Shown here: in pieces, positions 38,901-46,491 of the stretch
Layout of the letters: every line of letters begins with the position of its first letter
Numbering within the stretch: position 1 is the stretch's first letter
From: Luteolibacter flavescens
Lineage (GTDB): Bacteria > Verrucomicrobiota > Verrucomicrobiia > Verrucomicrobiales > Akkermansiaceae
Assembly (NCBI RefSeq): GCF_025950085.1
Contig: NZ_JAPDDS010000020.1
Coordinates: 33,672 to 97,671, forward strand
DNA: 64,000 bases
Direction: 5' to 3'
Translations under genes and position numbers: made by a program
The notes under the pieces: generated by a model
Seen by the model: the letters and a program-made list of their open reading frames with translations, nothing else
Database searches by the model: none
Told to the model about the DNA's origin: nothing

Positions 38901-39756
38901 TCGTGCCGCTGCGACCCTCGATCTGATAGGGCAGCAGCGCGTGATCCTTTTGCCGCCAGTGGATCATGTCCGTGCTGGTCGCGTGGCCCCACGTCATGTT
39001 TCCCCAGCCGGTGCCGAGGGGATTGTGCTGGAAAAACAGGTGATACTTCTCCCCGTCGAAGACCATGCCGTTCGGGTCGTTCAGCCAGTTCCGCCGCGAG
39101 GTGAAGTGGAATTGCGGGCGATGCTGCTGGTCATAGCCGATCGCGGGAGAGTCCGCCCTCGGGATGCCCGGCATGAAGCGGAAGCTGCTCGGCGCGGGCT
39201 CGTCACTGCCTTGGAAATTGTCCGCATTGATGTGGCCCCAGCCACCCGTCGCCTGGTCGAAGATCACCAGCGTGGCCGTCTTTCCGACCAATGCCTGCGC
39301 GTCAAAGGAAACCGGGATCATCGACTCGCTGTCGAAGCCGGTGGCCATCGGATACTCGGTGCCCTCGCACACCAGCTTCACCCCGGTGGTCGCGGGATGA
39401 TTGCCGCCGCCCATGAGGAACGTGATGTAGCGTTTCTGGATGACAAAGGGCTGCGAGGTCAGCGTGCCGACTGGCCCGTCGCCGCGGGTGGCACCTGGCA
39501 CGCCGGTGATGCCGTCGTAGTTTTCAAAAGTGCCGATCCAGTAGTTCCCCTGCTGCCCCGCTGGCACATTCCCGCGGGCGAGCGTGTTGTCGCCATAGGT
39601 CGGTTGGCGGGTGAATGCCGTGCCGGACGCCGTCCAGTTGACCAAGGTCCCGGCCTCGAAATCCGAATTCGGAAACAGCGGCACAGGCTCCGCCGCGGCC
39701 CAGGCGGGGCCAAGCGACAATACAAGGCAATACAACAACGCGGAACGACAAGACAT
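35983..39756 (-). CDS. Secreted multidomain GH32 fructan hydrolase (levanase/inulinase-like)
   Basis: 1257 residues from the ATG at 39756, chosen because it opens the signal peptide SALLYCLVLSLGPAWAAAEP; the frame continues upstream only to a TTG. Order: N-terminal beta-sandwich (about 23-182, ending GGWGHINADN), GH32 propeller with nucleophile motif WLNDPNG (224-230), RDP (354-356, ERDPKVFWH) and acid/base EC (404-405), GH32 C-terminal beta-sandwich, a galactose-binding-like domain (NPGFEEGIPSGATY), a LamG-like AYEGFDY module and a DPDHDG C-terminal module. GH32 enzymes cleave beta-fructosidic bonds of levan, inulin or sucrose. Divergent from the regulator gene; product fructose presumably feeds the operon at 41-48 kb. 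Linkage preference cannot be read. Confidence 0.93.
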   Translation of the reverse strand: MSCRSALLYCLVLSLGPAWAAAEPVPLFPNSDFEAGTLVNWTASGTAFTRQPTYGDNTLARGNVPAGQQGNYWIGTFENYDGITGVPGATRGDGPVGTLTSQPFVIQKRYITFLMGGGNHPATTGVKLVCEGTEYPMATGFDSESMIPVSFDAQALVGKTATLVIFDQATGGWGHINADNFQGSDEPAPSSFRFMPGIPRADSPAIGYDQQHRPQFHFTSRRNWLNDPNGMVFDGEKYHLFFQHNPLGTGWGNMTWGHATSTDMIHWRQKDHALLPYQIEGRSGTIFSGSAVVDHNNSLGVQTSSRKTLAAFYTYAHSSFYQALAYSTDGGVTWDYHDEGRAVVPYQGFDAGERDPKVFWHEASQKWVMLLWVQSGPGRIRFFTSTDLKEWTFASDLMRDWAFECMDMFPLPVDGNPAQTKWVIYDASFDYEIGSFDGTQFVTEAGPFKASHGSFYAAQSFNQAPGGRVVQVGWMNGGPDSSAAYGVPFNQQMSFPCDLTLRTTPAGVRLCANPIPEISALVTSTHETTGQVLDATNLLAAAGPLDLVDLSIEFSPGTATQVVIDLPRTTVRYNVANSTFTFTDVNGNAGTLFDGAVEPRAGRVKLRLLLDRLSLEAYAFDGEKFGSHYLNPNNGTSTPSIHASGGQGTVHALAVKKLASAWTPETPLSKVLANPGFEEGIPSGATYQGTIPGWTAFGDWAGAAGRWDDSGNALTEAAGYPDFTGVGAASLKARNAAGENRAGIYQSLGHVALADIGKTFTLGADLGARITDGPGNYAHTGELTVSFRKGVTSGVPGDAGTLLGTAGTRTVTADDVALPSLAGVAPVRSTAVFTPGIEDVGTEVFAVIDLKNISASTSAMDGEKHYIADNVTLSAVAPPLPAGPLAYEGFDYAAGAASVTGRDGGHGWAGPWVTVDSGSADLLAGSLAGATRTPAGYDALSTGGRCHLPNGRRVGRFLDTSPGGPFGARGLVDGNGRIGKDGSTLYLSFLQQPDGTSYFYEFEFHRGGLGDNGRIAGIGNDRTGNNVHLRAPNNTHTLMGAGDTNVNFYVVRIDFKAGNDDVRIYRNPTSATEPGEPTLTRLDAADMSFDGISFGAFVNGRTVAHDEIRLGTSWAEVIAEKPYITWTRASGLEAAGAGSASFDADPDHDGVPNGIEWLLGGSPLGFDGSALWTAEAADGLTISFDLDPEASAHTSLVLQWSTGLAEGTWTDVPIQPGGGTYPGGVVVTTSGDTVTVHVPGYHADNGKLFARLRAVEE

Positions 39757-39836
39757 CCGACAATAACAAGGGTTTCCTATCAAAGAGGCCCGGAAAGAGG
39801 GCCACCGCAACAGGCAATCCCCTGACGGATCGCGAT

Positions 39837-39866
39837 ACCTGTCCTGTCAGGTGACCCAGCCATCAT
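39837..39866 (-). promoter_or_regulatory. Candidate operator B (CTGACAGGACAGGT type)
   Basis: In the 287-base divergent gap between the GH32 gene and the regulator. Leftward strand reads CTGACAGGACAGGT (39837-39850), preceded by ATGATGGCTGG (39856-39866), matching operator A. ACCTG/CAGGT arms make it a loose palindrome. It ends 81 bases upstream of the GH32 start. Confidence 0.5.
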
Positions 39867-39980
39867 GACACCCTGATGGCGAAGCGCATGCCTCTTCTCG
39901 CCTCCCCTGAATCCGACCATTCAAGCTCATCTCCAAGCTGGCGCTTCAAAATCTGCCATGGCAGGTTGCCCGCCAGAAAA

Positions 39981-40017
39981 TTGACAGGCCCCGACCCAGC
40001 GGACCCGTTTCTGTCAA
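39981..40017 (+). promoter_or_regulatory. Inverted repeat in the regulator promoter
   Basis: TTGACAG (39981-39987) and CTGTCAA (40011-40017) form a perfect 7-bp inverted repeat with a 23-base spacer, ending 26 bases before the regulator ATG. TTGACAGG is also the core of operators A to C, so this is a candidate autoregulatory site, or partly a -35 element. Confidence 0.4.
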
Positions 40018-40043
40018 ATCAAACCCAGACAGCTTTTTTGAGC

Positions 40044-41162
40044 ATGAACAGTCGCACGCCTGCGAAGCACGAGGACATCTCCGACGAACTGCGGAAGGAA
40101 ATCGCGGCCGGCAAGTATGGTGAGGAAGGACGCCTGCCCAGCGACTCGAAGCTGATGGAGCGCTTCGGCGTTTCCCGTCCCACGGTGGCGCAGGCGATGC
40201 GCACGCTGGCACTGGAGGGGCTGGTGGTCCGCAAGACTGGCTCCGGCACCTACGCCCGGCCGCCGGGGCAATCCACCGTGCCGATCTCGACTCGCCGCCT
40301 CGCACTGCTGATGCCGCACTTCGGCCACACGGAGATCTTCCAGCTCATCGCCGGTCACCTCGCCAGCCTCGCCCGGCATCACGAGTACAGCCTCGTATGG
40401 GGTGGCTCGACGCTGCCGCAGCTCGATGCCGACACGCGCCTGGAACACGGCGAGGAACTCTGCCAGCAATTCATCGAGAACCGCGTCGATGGCGTCTTCT
40501 TCTCCCCCTACGAATTCGTCAAGGGAGGCTACGACGCGAACCTGCGGATGGTGAAGCGCTTCCGCGACGCGGGCATCCCCATCGTGCTCGTGGACCACGA
40601 CATCGTGGCCTATCCGGAGCGCAGTGAATACGACCTGGTCGGCGTGGACAATGCCGGCGGCGGCTTCATGATCGGCCGGCATCTCATCAAGCTCGGCTGC
40701 ACGCGCTTCGTCCACGTGGCAAAGCCGCTGTCCGCCTCGACCGTCGATGCCCGCTACACCGGCCTGTGGACCGCCGTGAGCCAGTACGGCGATGCCGAGT
40801 GCTTCATCAAGGCGGAGCGAGGCGAGGCGGGCGACCCCGTCTTCGCGAACAAGGTGATGGCTTCACGACCGGATGCGATCGTCTGCGGGAATGACCACAC
40901 GGCCGCGCTGCTGGTGCGCACGCTCGGGAAGATCGGCGTCTCGGTGCCGGGCGACGTGCGCGTGGTGGGATTCGATGACGCGGGCTTTGCCAGTCTCGTG
41001 AGCCCGCCGCTCACCACCTATCGCCAGCCCTGCCAGGACATCGCCATCTCCGGCTTCCGCGCGATGCTCGACCGCATCCAGGATCCCTCCCTGCCTGCCC
41101 GCAGCATCCGCCTCAGCGGCAGCCTCGTGGTGCGGGAGTCCTGCGGTGCCTACGTGAAATGA
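40044..41162 (+). CDS. GntR/LacI hybrid transcriptional regulator (AraR-like)
   Basis: 372 residues from the ATG at 40044. The N-terminus (about 8-75) is a GntR-type winged helix: GRLPSDSKLMERFGVSRPTVAQ and LALEGLVVRKTGSGTYARP. From about residue 85 it has a LacI/periplasmic-binding-type sensor domain: RRLALLMPHFGHTEIFQLIAG, VDGVFFSPYEFVKGG, PIVLVDHDIVAYPERSEYD, VGVDNAGGGFMIGRHLI, PDAIVCGNDHTAALLVRTL and VVGFDDAGFASLV. Such hybrids are sugar-responsive repressors. Divergent from one GH32 gene and convergent with the fructan operon, so fructose or a fructan fragment is the most likely effector. Upstream starts would add residues without family similarity. Confidence 0.9.
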   Translation: MNSRTPAKHEDISDELRKEIAAGKYGEEGRLPSDSKLMERFGVSRPTVAQAMRTLALEGLVVRKTGSGTYARPPGQSTVPISTRRLALLMPHFGHTEIFQLIAGHLASLARHHEYSLVWGGSTLPQLDADTRLEHGEELCQQFIENRVDGVFFSPYEFVKGGYDANLRMVKRFRDAGIPIVLVDHDIVAYPERSEYDLVGVDNAGGGFMIGRHLIKLGCTRFVHVAKPLSASTVDARYTGLWTAVSQYGDAECFIKAERGEAGDPVFANKVMASRPDAIVCGNDHTAALLVRTLGKIGVSVPGDVRVVGFDDAGFASLVSPPLTTYRQPCQDIAISGFRAMLDRIQDPSLPARSIRLSGSLVVRESCGAYVK

Positions 41163-41171
41163 GCCGCCGGA

Positions 41172-41201
41172 GGGAGGGCCGATCACCCGATCAGCCCTCC
41201 C
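41172..41201. terminator. Hairpin between convergent regulator and GH32 genes
   Basis: GGGAGGGC (41172-41179) pairs with GCCCTCCC (41194-41201) around a 14-base loop in the 50-base gap between two convergent genes. Rightward a TTACTTTTT tract follows after some 12 bases. Probably a shared terminator, but the T-tract spacing is poor. Confidence 0.45.
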
Positions 41202-41212
41202 GGCGATTCTGG

Positions 41213-43342
41213 TTACTTTTTCCAGGCCGAGCGCAGCTCGTGGACATCGAGCGAAGTGAACTTCGCTTCACCGCCACGGGACTCGAGGTAGAAACGACGA
41301 TTCTCTTTCTTCGTATTGAAGGGCAGCGGCAGGAAGCACTGGCCGTCGCTGGCGAAGGCCTCGATGCCGATGCGGTCGCAGTAGATGGTGAGGCGCTGCT
41401 TGCCATCGATCAGCGGTGCGGGCGCGCGGTGGCCGTTCACGCTGAGCTCCTGCTTCTTCGCATCGTAGATCACCATCGCGTCGCGGATGTTGAAGACGAT
41501 CTCCTCGGCATCGCCGGGCTCGAATTCCGCACGCACTTCCACCAGCTCGGCGCTGATGTCATCGAGCGGGTTCTTGTCACCGGGCTTCAGCGAGAGGGCT
41601 CCGATCTTGTGCGACTTGGCGCGCAGCACTTCGAGCTCCTTCACCGGGGTGAAGGTCATGCGCGGGCCGTCGTCGGTCTTGATGAGGTGCAGGTCCAGCG
41701 GGATGGACATGGACTGGTTGAAGGGCATGCCGCGCGTCTCCGTGCGCCACCAGCCGATGAGGATGTGGCGTCCGTCCGGCTGGTTCGTGAAGGCCTGGGC
41801 GGCGTAGAAGTCCTTGCCACGATGACCCGGCAGCAACGGCGTCTCGGGAGTGTAGGTCTTCCCGTCGAAGCTGCCGATCTTGTATTCGCTGCTCGCACCG
41901 ATCAGCACCCACTTCTTGTTAGACTCATCGCCATCGACCGGGGCCTCGAAGAACTCGGGGCACTCGAAGAAGCCATCCGTGCGGCTGACGAAGGTCCAGT
42001 CCTTGAGATTCGGCGAGGTGAAAAACTGCATCGTGTTCACGCGGTCCACCTCGACCCACAGGACCATCACCCACTGCTTCGTCGGCTCGTGCCACACCAC
42101 CTTCGGGTCGCGGTTGCCGGGAGTGATTTCCTTCAGGATCGGATTGCCTTCGTACTTCGTGAAGGTGCGGCCATCGGTGCTGTAGGCCATGCCCTGCACG
42201 GTGGGATTTCCCGCTGCAGTGTAGAAGAGCACCATCGGCGGCTTGCCGTCCTTGCCGAAGCCGCTGGTGTTCTTGTGGTCCACCACAGCGCCACCGCTGA
42301 ACATCGGCCCCATGTCATCCGGCAGGAGCTTCGGCGACAACTCTTCCCAGTGGACCAGGTCCTTGCTCACCGCATGGCCCCAGTGCATGTTCCCCCAGCC
42401 CCAGCCGTAGGGATTGTGCTGGAAGAAGAGGTGATACTCACCGTTGTAGTACACCATCCCGTTCGGGTCGTTGTTCCAGCCACGCTTCGGCGAGAAGTGG
42501 AATTGGCCGCGCTGGGTCTCTTCGTAAAGGTTGCCCGAGTCCTTCATCTCGTTGCTCGCCACGATGGCGGACAGCGCCTTCGAGTCCTCGTGCAGCTTGT
42601 CCACGCGCAGGGTGAGCTTCTTGCCCTTCCACTCGCTCACGTCCATCGGTGCCCACCAGTCGGGCGCGCCGTCGGCGAGTTCGATGTCGTTGCGGACGAC
42701 CTTCTTGCCATCGACGAAAAGCGTCACGACGCGCTTCGGTGCGCCGTTCTTGATGGGGATGTTCAGGTACTGGGTGTTCGCCACCAGCGTGCGCTCGGCG
42801 TCGCTGATCATGCCCTTCGGGCGGGTGTCGGTCTGGACGATGTGATCCACATTGATATGACCCCATCCACCCTTCGCTTCATCCACGATTTTCAGGACGG
42901 CCTTCTTTCCCGCGAGGTCGGAGACGTCCCATGACTCCTGCTGCAGGTCCTCGCTTCCGCCCGGCTGGTCATTGGAGCCGGTGGCGCTGCGAACCACCTT
43001 GCCGTCCACGAGCAATTGCAGCCCGAGGCCGTGCTCCCTCTTCCCGCCGCCGATGAGGAAAGCGATGAACTTCCGCTCGATGCGGAATTCCGGCGAGGTC
43101 AGCGTGCCGGTCGAGTCGTCGCCATTGAAGAAAGTATTCACGAGACCCTTGCCCTTGAAGCCCGCGAGACCCATCTGTCCGGGCAGCGCGCCCTGTGCAG
43201 GGCCGGCGCCGAATGCCTCGCCGGTCTCGATCCAAGGGTCGTAGGAACTCTTCTCGAAATCCGCGAGGATGATCTCGGAGGCGGCGAAGGCGGGACACGT
43301 GAGCGTCGCGCACAGGGCTGTGGTCTTGAACAAGGTATTCAT
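41213..43342 (-). CDS. Secreted GH32 exo-fructanase with DUF4980-like domain
   Basis: 709 residues from the ATG at 43342, which opens the signal peptide NTLFKTTALCATLTCPAFA. Order: N-terminal beta-sandwich (about 23-170, KFIAFLIGGGKREHG and GGWGHINVDHI) like that of the other GH32 enzyme; a second beta domain (about 185-265, LNIPIKNGAPKRVVTLFVDG), resembling DUF4980 modules that precede GH32 in Bacteroidota levanases; the GH32 propeller with WNNDPNG (289-295), RDP (411-413) and EC (460-461); and the GH32 C-terminal sandwich. All three catalytic acids are present. It is the last gene of the operon, 16 bases after the fructokinase gene. Levan or inulin is the likely substrate. Confidence 0.93.
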   Translation of the reverse strand: MNTLFKTTALCATLTCPAFAASEIILADFEKSSYDPWIETGEAFGAGPAQGALPGQMGLAGFKGKGLVNTFFNGDDSTGTLTSPEFRIERKFIAFLIGGGKREHGLGLQLLVDGKVVRSATGSNDQPGGSEDLQQESWDVSDLAGKKAVLKIVDEAKGGWGHINVDHIVQTDTRPKGMISDAERTLVANTQYLNIPIKNGAPKRVVTLFVDGKKVVRNDIELADGAPDWWAPMDVSEWKGKKLTLRVDKLHEDSKALSAIVASNEMKDSGNLYEETQRGQFHFSPKRGWNNDPNGMVYYNGEYHLFFQHNPYGWGWGNMHWGHAVSKDLVHWEELSPKLLPDDMGPMFSGGAVVDHKNTSGFGKDGKPPMVLFYTAAGNPTVQGMAYSTDGRTFTKYEGNPILKEITPGNRDPKVVWHEPTKQWVMVLWVEVDRVNTMQFFTSPNLKDWTFVSRTDGFFECPEFFEAPVDGDESNKKWVLIGASSEYKIGSFDGKTYTPETPLLPGHRGKDFYAAQAFTNQPDGRHILIGWWRTETRGMPFNQSMSIPLDLHLIKTDDGPRMTFTPVKELEVLRAKSHKIGALSLKPGDKNPLDDISAELVEVRAEFEPGDAEEIVFNIRDAMVIYDAKKQELSVNGHRAPAPLIDGKQRLTIYCDRIGIEAFASDGQCFLPLPFNTKKENRRFYLESRGGEAKFTSLDVHELRSAWKK

Positions 43343-43358
43343 GGATGCGTGGGTTACG

Positions 43359-44357
43359 TCAGGAGACGATGTGACCGACGGAAGTGCCGATCGATTCTCT
43401 CCGTGACCGTTCAGGGGTGGCAGCGGTCTTCGCGACCGACTGCGCCAGGGCGATGGCACCGCAGACTCCTGCGTCATCACCCAGCAAAGGAGGAACGATG
43501 TAATCTTCTATTCCCCTTTCGTCCAAGGAAGGGGATTGAATGTAACCTGCAAGGACATCCCGGAAAGCTGTACGGACCTTTCCAAGGAACGCCTCCTCAC
43601 CCAGTCGCCCGGCCTTCCTGACGCTGCCGCCGAGGATGATCCGGCGCGGCGAAAGCACGCAGGTGAGATTGACGAAGGCATGCGCCATGTAGCGCGCTGT
43701 TAGATCCCATGCGGGGTGATCCGGCGGGATGGACTCGGCAGGCATGCCGGCGCGCTTCGCGATGGCGGGCCCGGAGCAGAGTCCTTCCCAGCAGCGGCCG
43801 TGGAAAGGGCACACGCCCTCGAAGTCATCGCCATCGATGCGCGGCAGTCCCATGTGACCCATCTCCGGATGCACCAGGCCGTGCAACAGCCTGCCCCGCG
43901 CCATGCCGCCGCCACCGATGCCGGTGCCCGCGGTCACGTAGATGAAATCCTCCAGGCCCGTGGCCGCGCCCCATCGCGCCTCGCCGAGGGCAGCGCCATT
44001 CACGTCGGTGTCAAAGATCGCCGGCACGCCCGGGAAGGCGCGGCGCAGCGGGCCGAGGATGTCCGCATGCTGCCAGCCTCTCTTCGGCGTGGTGGTGATG
44101 TAACCGTAGGTCGGTGAATTTTCATCGAGGTCCACCGGGCCGAATGACGCCAGGCCGAGTCCGGCGATTTCGCCGTGCTTGTCCTGTTGCCCGAGGAACC
44201 AGTCCACCACCTCCCGCATCAGGCGGGCGGGGTTGTCGCCGCTGTCGAAGCGCGTGCGTTCGAGGATGCCCGAGCCCGGCCCGTTGCCGACGGCGCAGAC
44301 GAACTTCGTGCCACCGGCTTCGATGGCACCGACGATGGTTGAAGGCATGTTGCTCAT
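43359..44357 (-). CDS. ROK-family fructokinase
   Basis: A 332-residue cytoplasmic sugar kinase. GAIEAGGTKFVCAVG is the ATP-binding opening typical of ROK fructokinases of the GmuE/Mak type. The catalytic Asp lies in FDTDVNGAALGE, the glycine loop is AGTGIGGGG, and the ROK zinc site is HPEMGHMG followed by CPFHGRCWEGLC. Phosphorylating fructose to fructose-6-phosphate is consistent with GH32 and GH172 genes in the same operon. 37 bases separate it from the GH172 gene upstream and 16 from the GH32 gene downstream. The C-terminal 30 residues are Ser/Arg-rich and not conserved. Confidence 0.92.
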   Translation of the reverse strand: MSNMPSTIVGAIEAGGTKFVCAVGNGPGSGILERTRFDSGDNPARLMREVVDWFLGQQDKHGEIAGLGLASFGPVDLDENSPTYGYITTTPKRGWQHADILGPLRRAFPGVPAIFDTDVNGAALGEARWGAATGLEDFIYVTAGTGIGGGGMARGRLLHGLVHPEMGHMGLPRIDGDDFEGVCPFHGRCWEGLCSGPAIAKRAGMPAESIPPDHPAWDLTARYMAHAFVNLTCVLSPRRIILGGSVRKAGRLGEEAFLGKVRTAFRDVLAGYIQSPSLDERGIEDYIVPPLLGDDAGVCGAIALAQSVAKTAATPERSRRESIGTSVGHIVS

Positions 44358-44394
44358 GGCAGTGGATCGCAGGGATCCGGGACGTGTGCGTTGG

Positions 44395-46491
44395 TCATCG
44401 CTTCGCTTCTTTGATCTTGAGATAGTCCAGGCCGAAGAGGTGGCCGCCGGTGGTCCCGGCCTGCACCTTCGGATTGCGGCCGACGACCTTCGCCGTCAGC
44501 ACGTGGGTGCCCGCGTCGAGGTCGTAGGTGCCGAGAGGGATTTCTCCCGTGCCCGTCACCCTTTCGGCGAACAAATCGAAATCCCGCCCGACGGGCACGC
44601 CGTCCACGGCGAGGGAAAAGATTCCGTAGTCGGCTGCCTTCGTGAAGGCGGCGAAGAGTTCCTGCCTGCCGGACTTGCCGACCGTGAAGGCGATCTCGAT
44701 CTCATCGCCCAGCGTGCCATCGGTCCACACGAGCTGAGCGTCCCGGCTCCAGGTGCCATCGGGGAAGCTGGCCATGTCCTGCACCCAGTGGCGGCCGGAG
44801 CCGGTGCGGACCACCATCATGTCCTCGGCCTCGATCATTCCCGGCCCGGGCTTGATGGTCTCGAAGGTGGACGGCATCACGTGCTTCATGTCCCGCGACG
44901 GCCGCGGGTGGCGGCGCTCCGCAAGGGGCACCGGCGAGTAGGGATTCGTGCTACTGGATTCACCGTACCAATACGCACAGACGTCATAGACGGCGGGGCG
45001 GCAATCGCGGTTCGGCATCACCTCGATGAACCCTTGGAATCCCTTCTCGAAAGGAACGTCGTCGGAAAGGTGGAAGCGACAGACGGATGTGTCCTCCTGC
45101 GCGTCGGGACGGATCCGCGAGATCGATGCCGACGGGCTGTCGAAGGTGATGAAGGGCGGATCCGCCGCCCAGGCGTAGCCGATGTAGTCCTCGCTGCCGG
45201 TGCCGATGGTGGACGGGAAGGCCTCGCCATCGACGTAAAATTTCTCGTCACCCTCGCCCCACCAGCCGCCGAATTTCCAGATGTGCTGGGACATGCCGAC
45301 GTAGCGCCCCTTGCCCTCCACTACCAGAAGCGGCCAGTCCGGCCAGCGGTCGCCGCGCTTGTGCAGGAAGCGGTCCTTCTCCAGGCCGGTGAAATCATCG
45401 CCATGCCACGCGGCGCGGAAGCGCAGCAGCTTCGAAGCCTCGGCTGCATCGAGCGGGACGGTCTCGAGGCTCACCGCGACCTTCCGCGATGCCTCGCCGT
45501 CGTTGCCGAGCACGAGCTTCATGCCATCCGAGAAGGGCATGTAGAAATAGCAGTAGAACTCACCATCCACGCAGCCCATCGGCAGCGTCTTGAAGGGATT
45601 GAGGCCCGGCGACGTGGCAAAGAAATCCCCCAGGGGAGCCCATACGCTCGGCTTCTCCTCGCCATCCCAGGAGATAGAGAGCGTCAACTCGCGGAGGATG
45701 TCCTCCTGCTTGATGCGATCTTCCGGCAGGCCAAGCGGCTTGACCTTCAGCACGCGCATGGCACCCGCCCCGGCGACGGCGATCTCCTTCGAGCCGCCCG
45801 CAGATACATCGAGCGTTTCCGATTTGCGCGCCGGCTCGCCACCGCGATACGGGTTGTCCCCGATCTTCTGCCAGGCTTCATTCGCCTGCTTCAATGACGC
45901 CGCCACCTCGGGCGTGAACCCCGGGAAGGTGCTCACCTTCGTATCCTTCGGGAAAAGCGTGTGGGTGGCATGGAAGTAGGCACCCCACCCCTCGCTCATC
46001 ACGACCTTGCACGACTTCGCGAAAGGGATAGGGATGAAGGTGTTTCTCCCGCGGGAAAGGGTCATCGCCAGGCCCGGATACTCCTTCTCCAGATCGTCGA
46101 AGAGACTGCGGAAGGGCTTGTCTACGATGGGCGTCGTACTTCCGTCGAGATAGATTCGGATGTGGCCCTGCTCTGGCTTCGCCGACCACACGCGCCATAG
46201 CACGCCAGGGCCCTCCAGATCGACGAGCACCTGACCGTTCCCCTCCTTCCTGATGAAGCCCCAGCCGTCGTCATTCGCACCCCAGTCGCGATAGGCGCCC
46301 GTGGCTGCGTCGTAGGCCGAGTCGCGGTCATGACTGGTGGAAGCGCCACCCCGTTCGCCCGCCACGACCGGCGAGGCGAGCCGCTCCATGCCGGTGAGCC
46401 GGGTGACCAGATCACGGTAGGAGAGCGTCTCCGCCGCGTGCGATCCGAGCGGCGCGATGGCGAGCAACAGGGTGGCGATTCTTGCGATCAT
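44395..46491 (-). CDS. Secreted DUF2961/GH172 enzyme (alpha-fructofuranosidase-type) with C-terminal beta-sandwich
   Basis: 698 residues from the ATG at 46491, which opens signal peptide IARIATLLLAIAPLGSHAAE and overlaps the MFS stop (ATGA). The first about 420 residues are the DUF2961 double jelly-roll: VDLEGPGVLWRVWSA, GEFYCYFYMPFSDG, then GEGDEKFYVDGEAFP and GTGSEDYIGYAW, the two conserved Glu-bearing motifs where the catalytic acids of GH172 lie. The last about 150 residues (from PGPGMIEAEDMMVV) look like a carbohydrate-binding beta-sandwich. Characterised GH172 enzymes act on alpha-linked fructofuranosides or difructose anhydrides. Position between sugar porter and fructokinase strongly supports fructose-containing substrate; some GH172 members act on other sugars. 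Confidence 0.88.
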   Translation of the reverse strand: MIARIATLLLAIAPLGSHAAETLSYRDLVTRLTGMERLASPVVAGERGGASTSHDRDSAYDAATGAYRDWGANDDGWGFIRKEGNGQVLVDLEGPGVLWRVWSAKPEQGHIRIYLDGSTTPIVDKPFRSLFDDLEKEYPGLAMTLSRGRNTFIPIPFAKSCKVVMSEGWGAYFHATHTLFPKDTKVSTFPGFTPEVAASLKQANEAWQKIGDNPYRGGEPARKSETLDVSAGGSKEIAVAGAGAMRVLKVKPLGLPEDRIKQEDILRELTLSISWDGEEKPSVWAPLGDFFATSPGLNPFKTLPMGCVDGEFYCYFYMPFSDGMKLVLGNDGEASRKVAVSLETVPLDAAEASKLLRFRAAWHGDDFTGLEKDRFLHKRGDRWPDWPLLVVEGKGRYVGMSQHIWKFGGWWGEGDEKFYVDGEAFPSTIGTGSEDYIGYAWAADPPFITFDSPSASISRIRPDAQEDTSVCRFHLSDDVPFEKGFQGFIEVMPNRDCRPAVYDVCAYWYGESSSTNPYSPVPLAERRHPRPSRDMKHVMPSTFETIKPGPGMIEAEDMMVVRTGSGRHWVQDMASFPDGTWSRDAQLVWTDGTLGDEIEIAFTVGKSGRQELFAAFTKAADYGIFSLAVDGVPVGRDFDLFAERVTGTGEIPLGTYDLDAGTHVLTAKVVGRNPKVQAGTTGGHLFGLDYLKIKEAKR

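Noticed and set aside
39876..40043. Upstream start for the GntR/LacI regulator
   Set aside because: The extra 56 codons cover the inverted repeat and promoter region and are unlike the family N-terminus.
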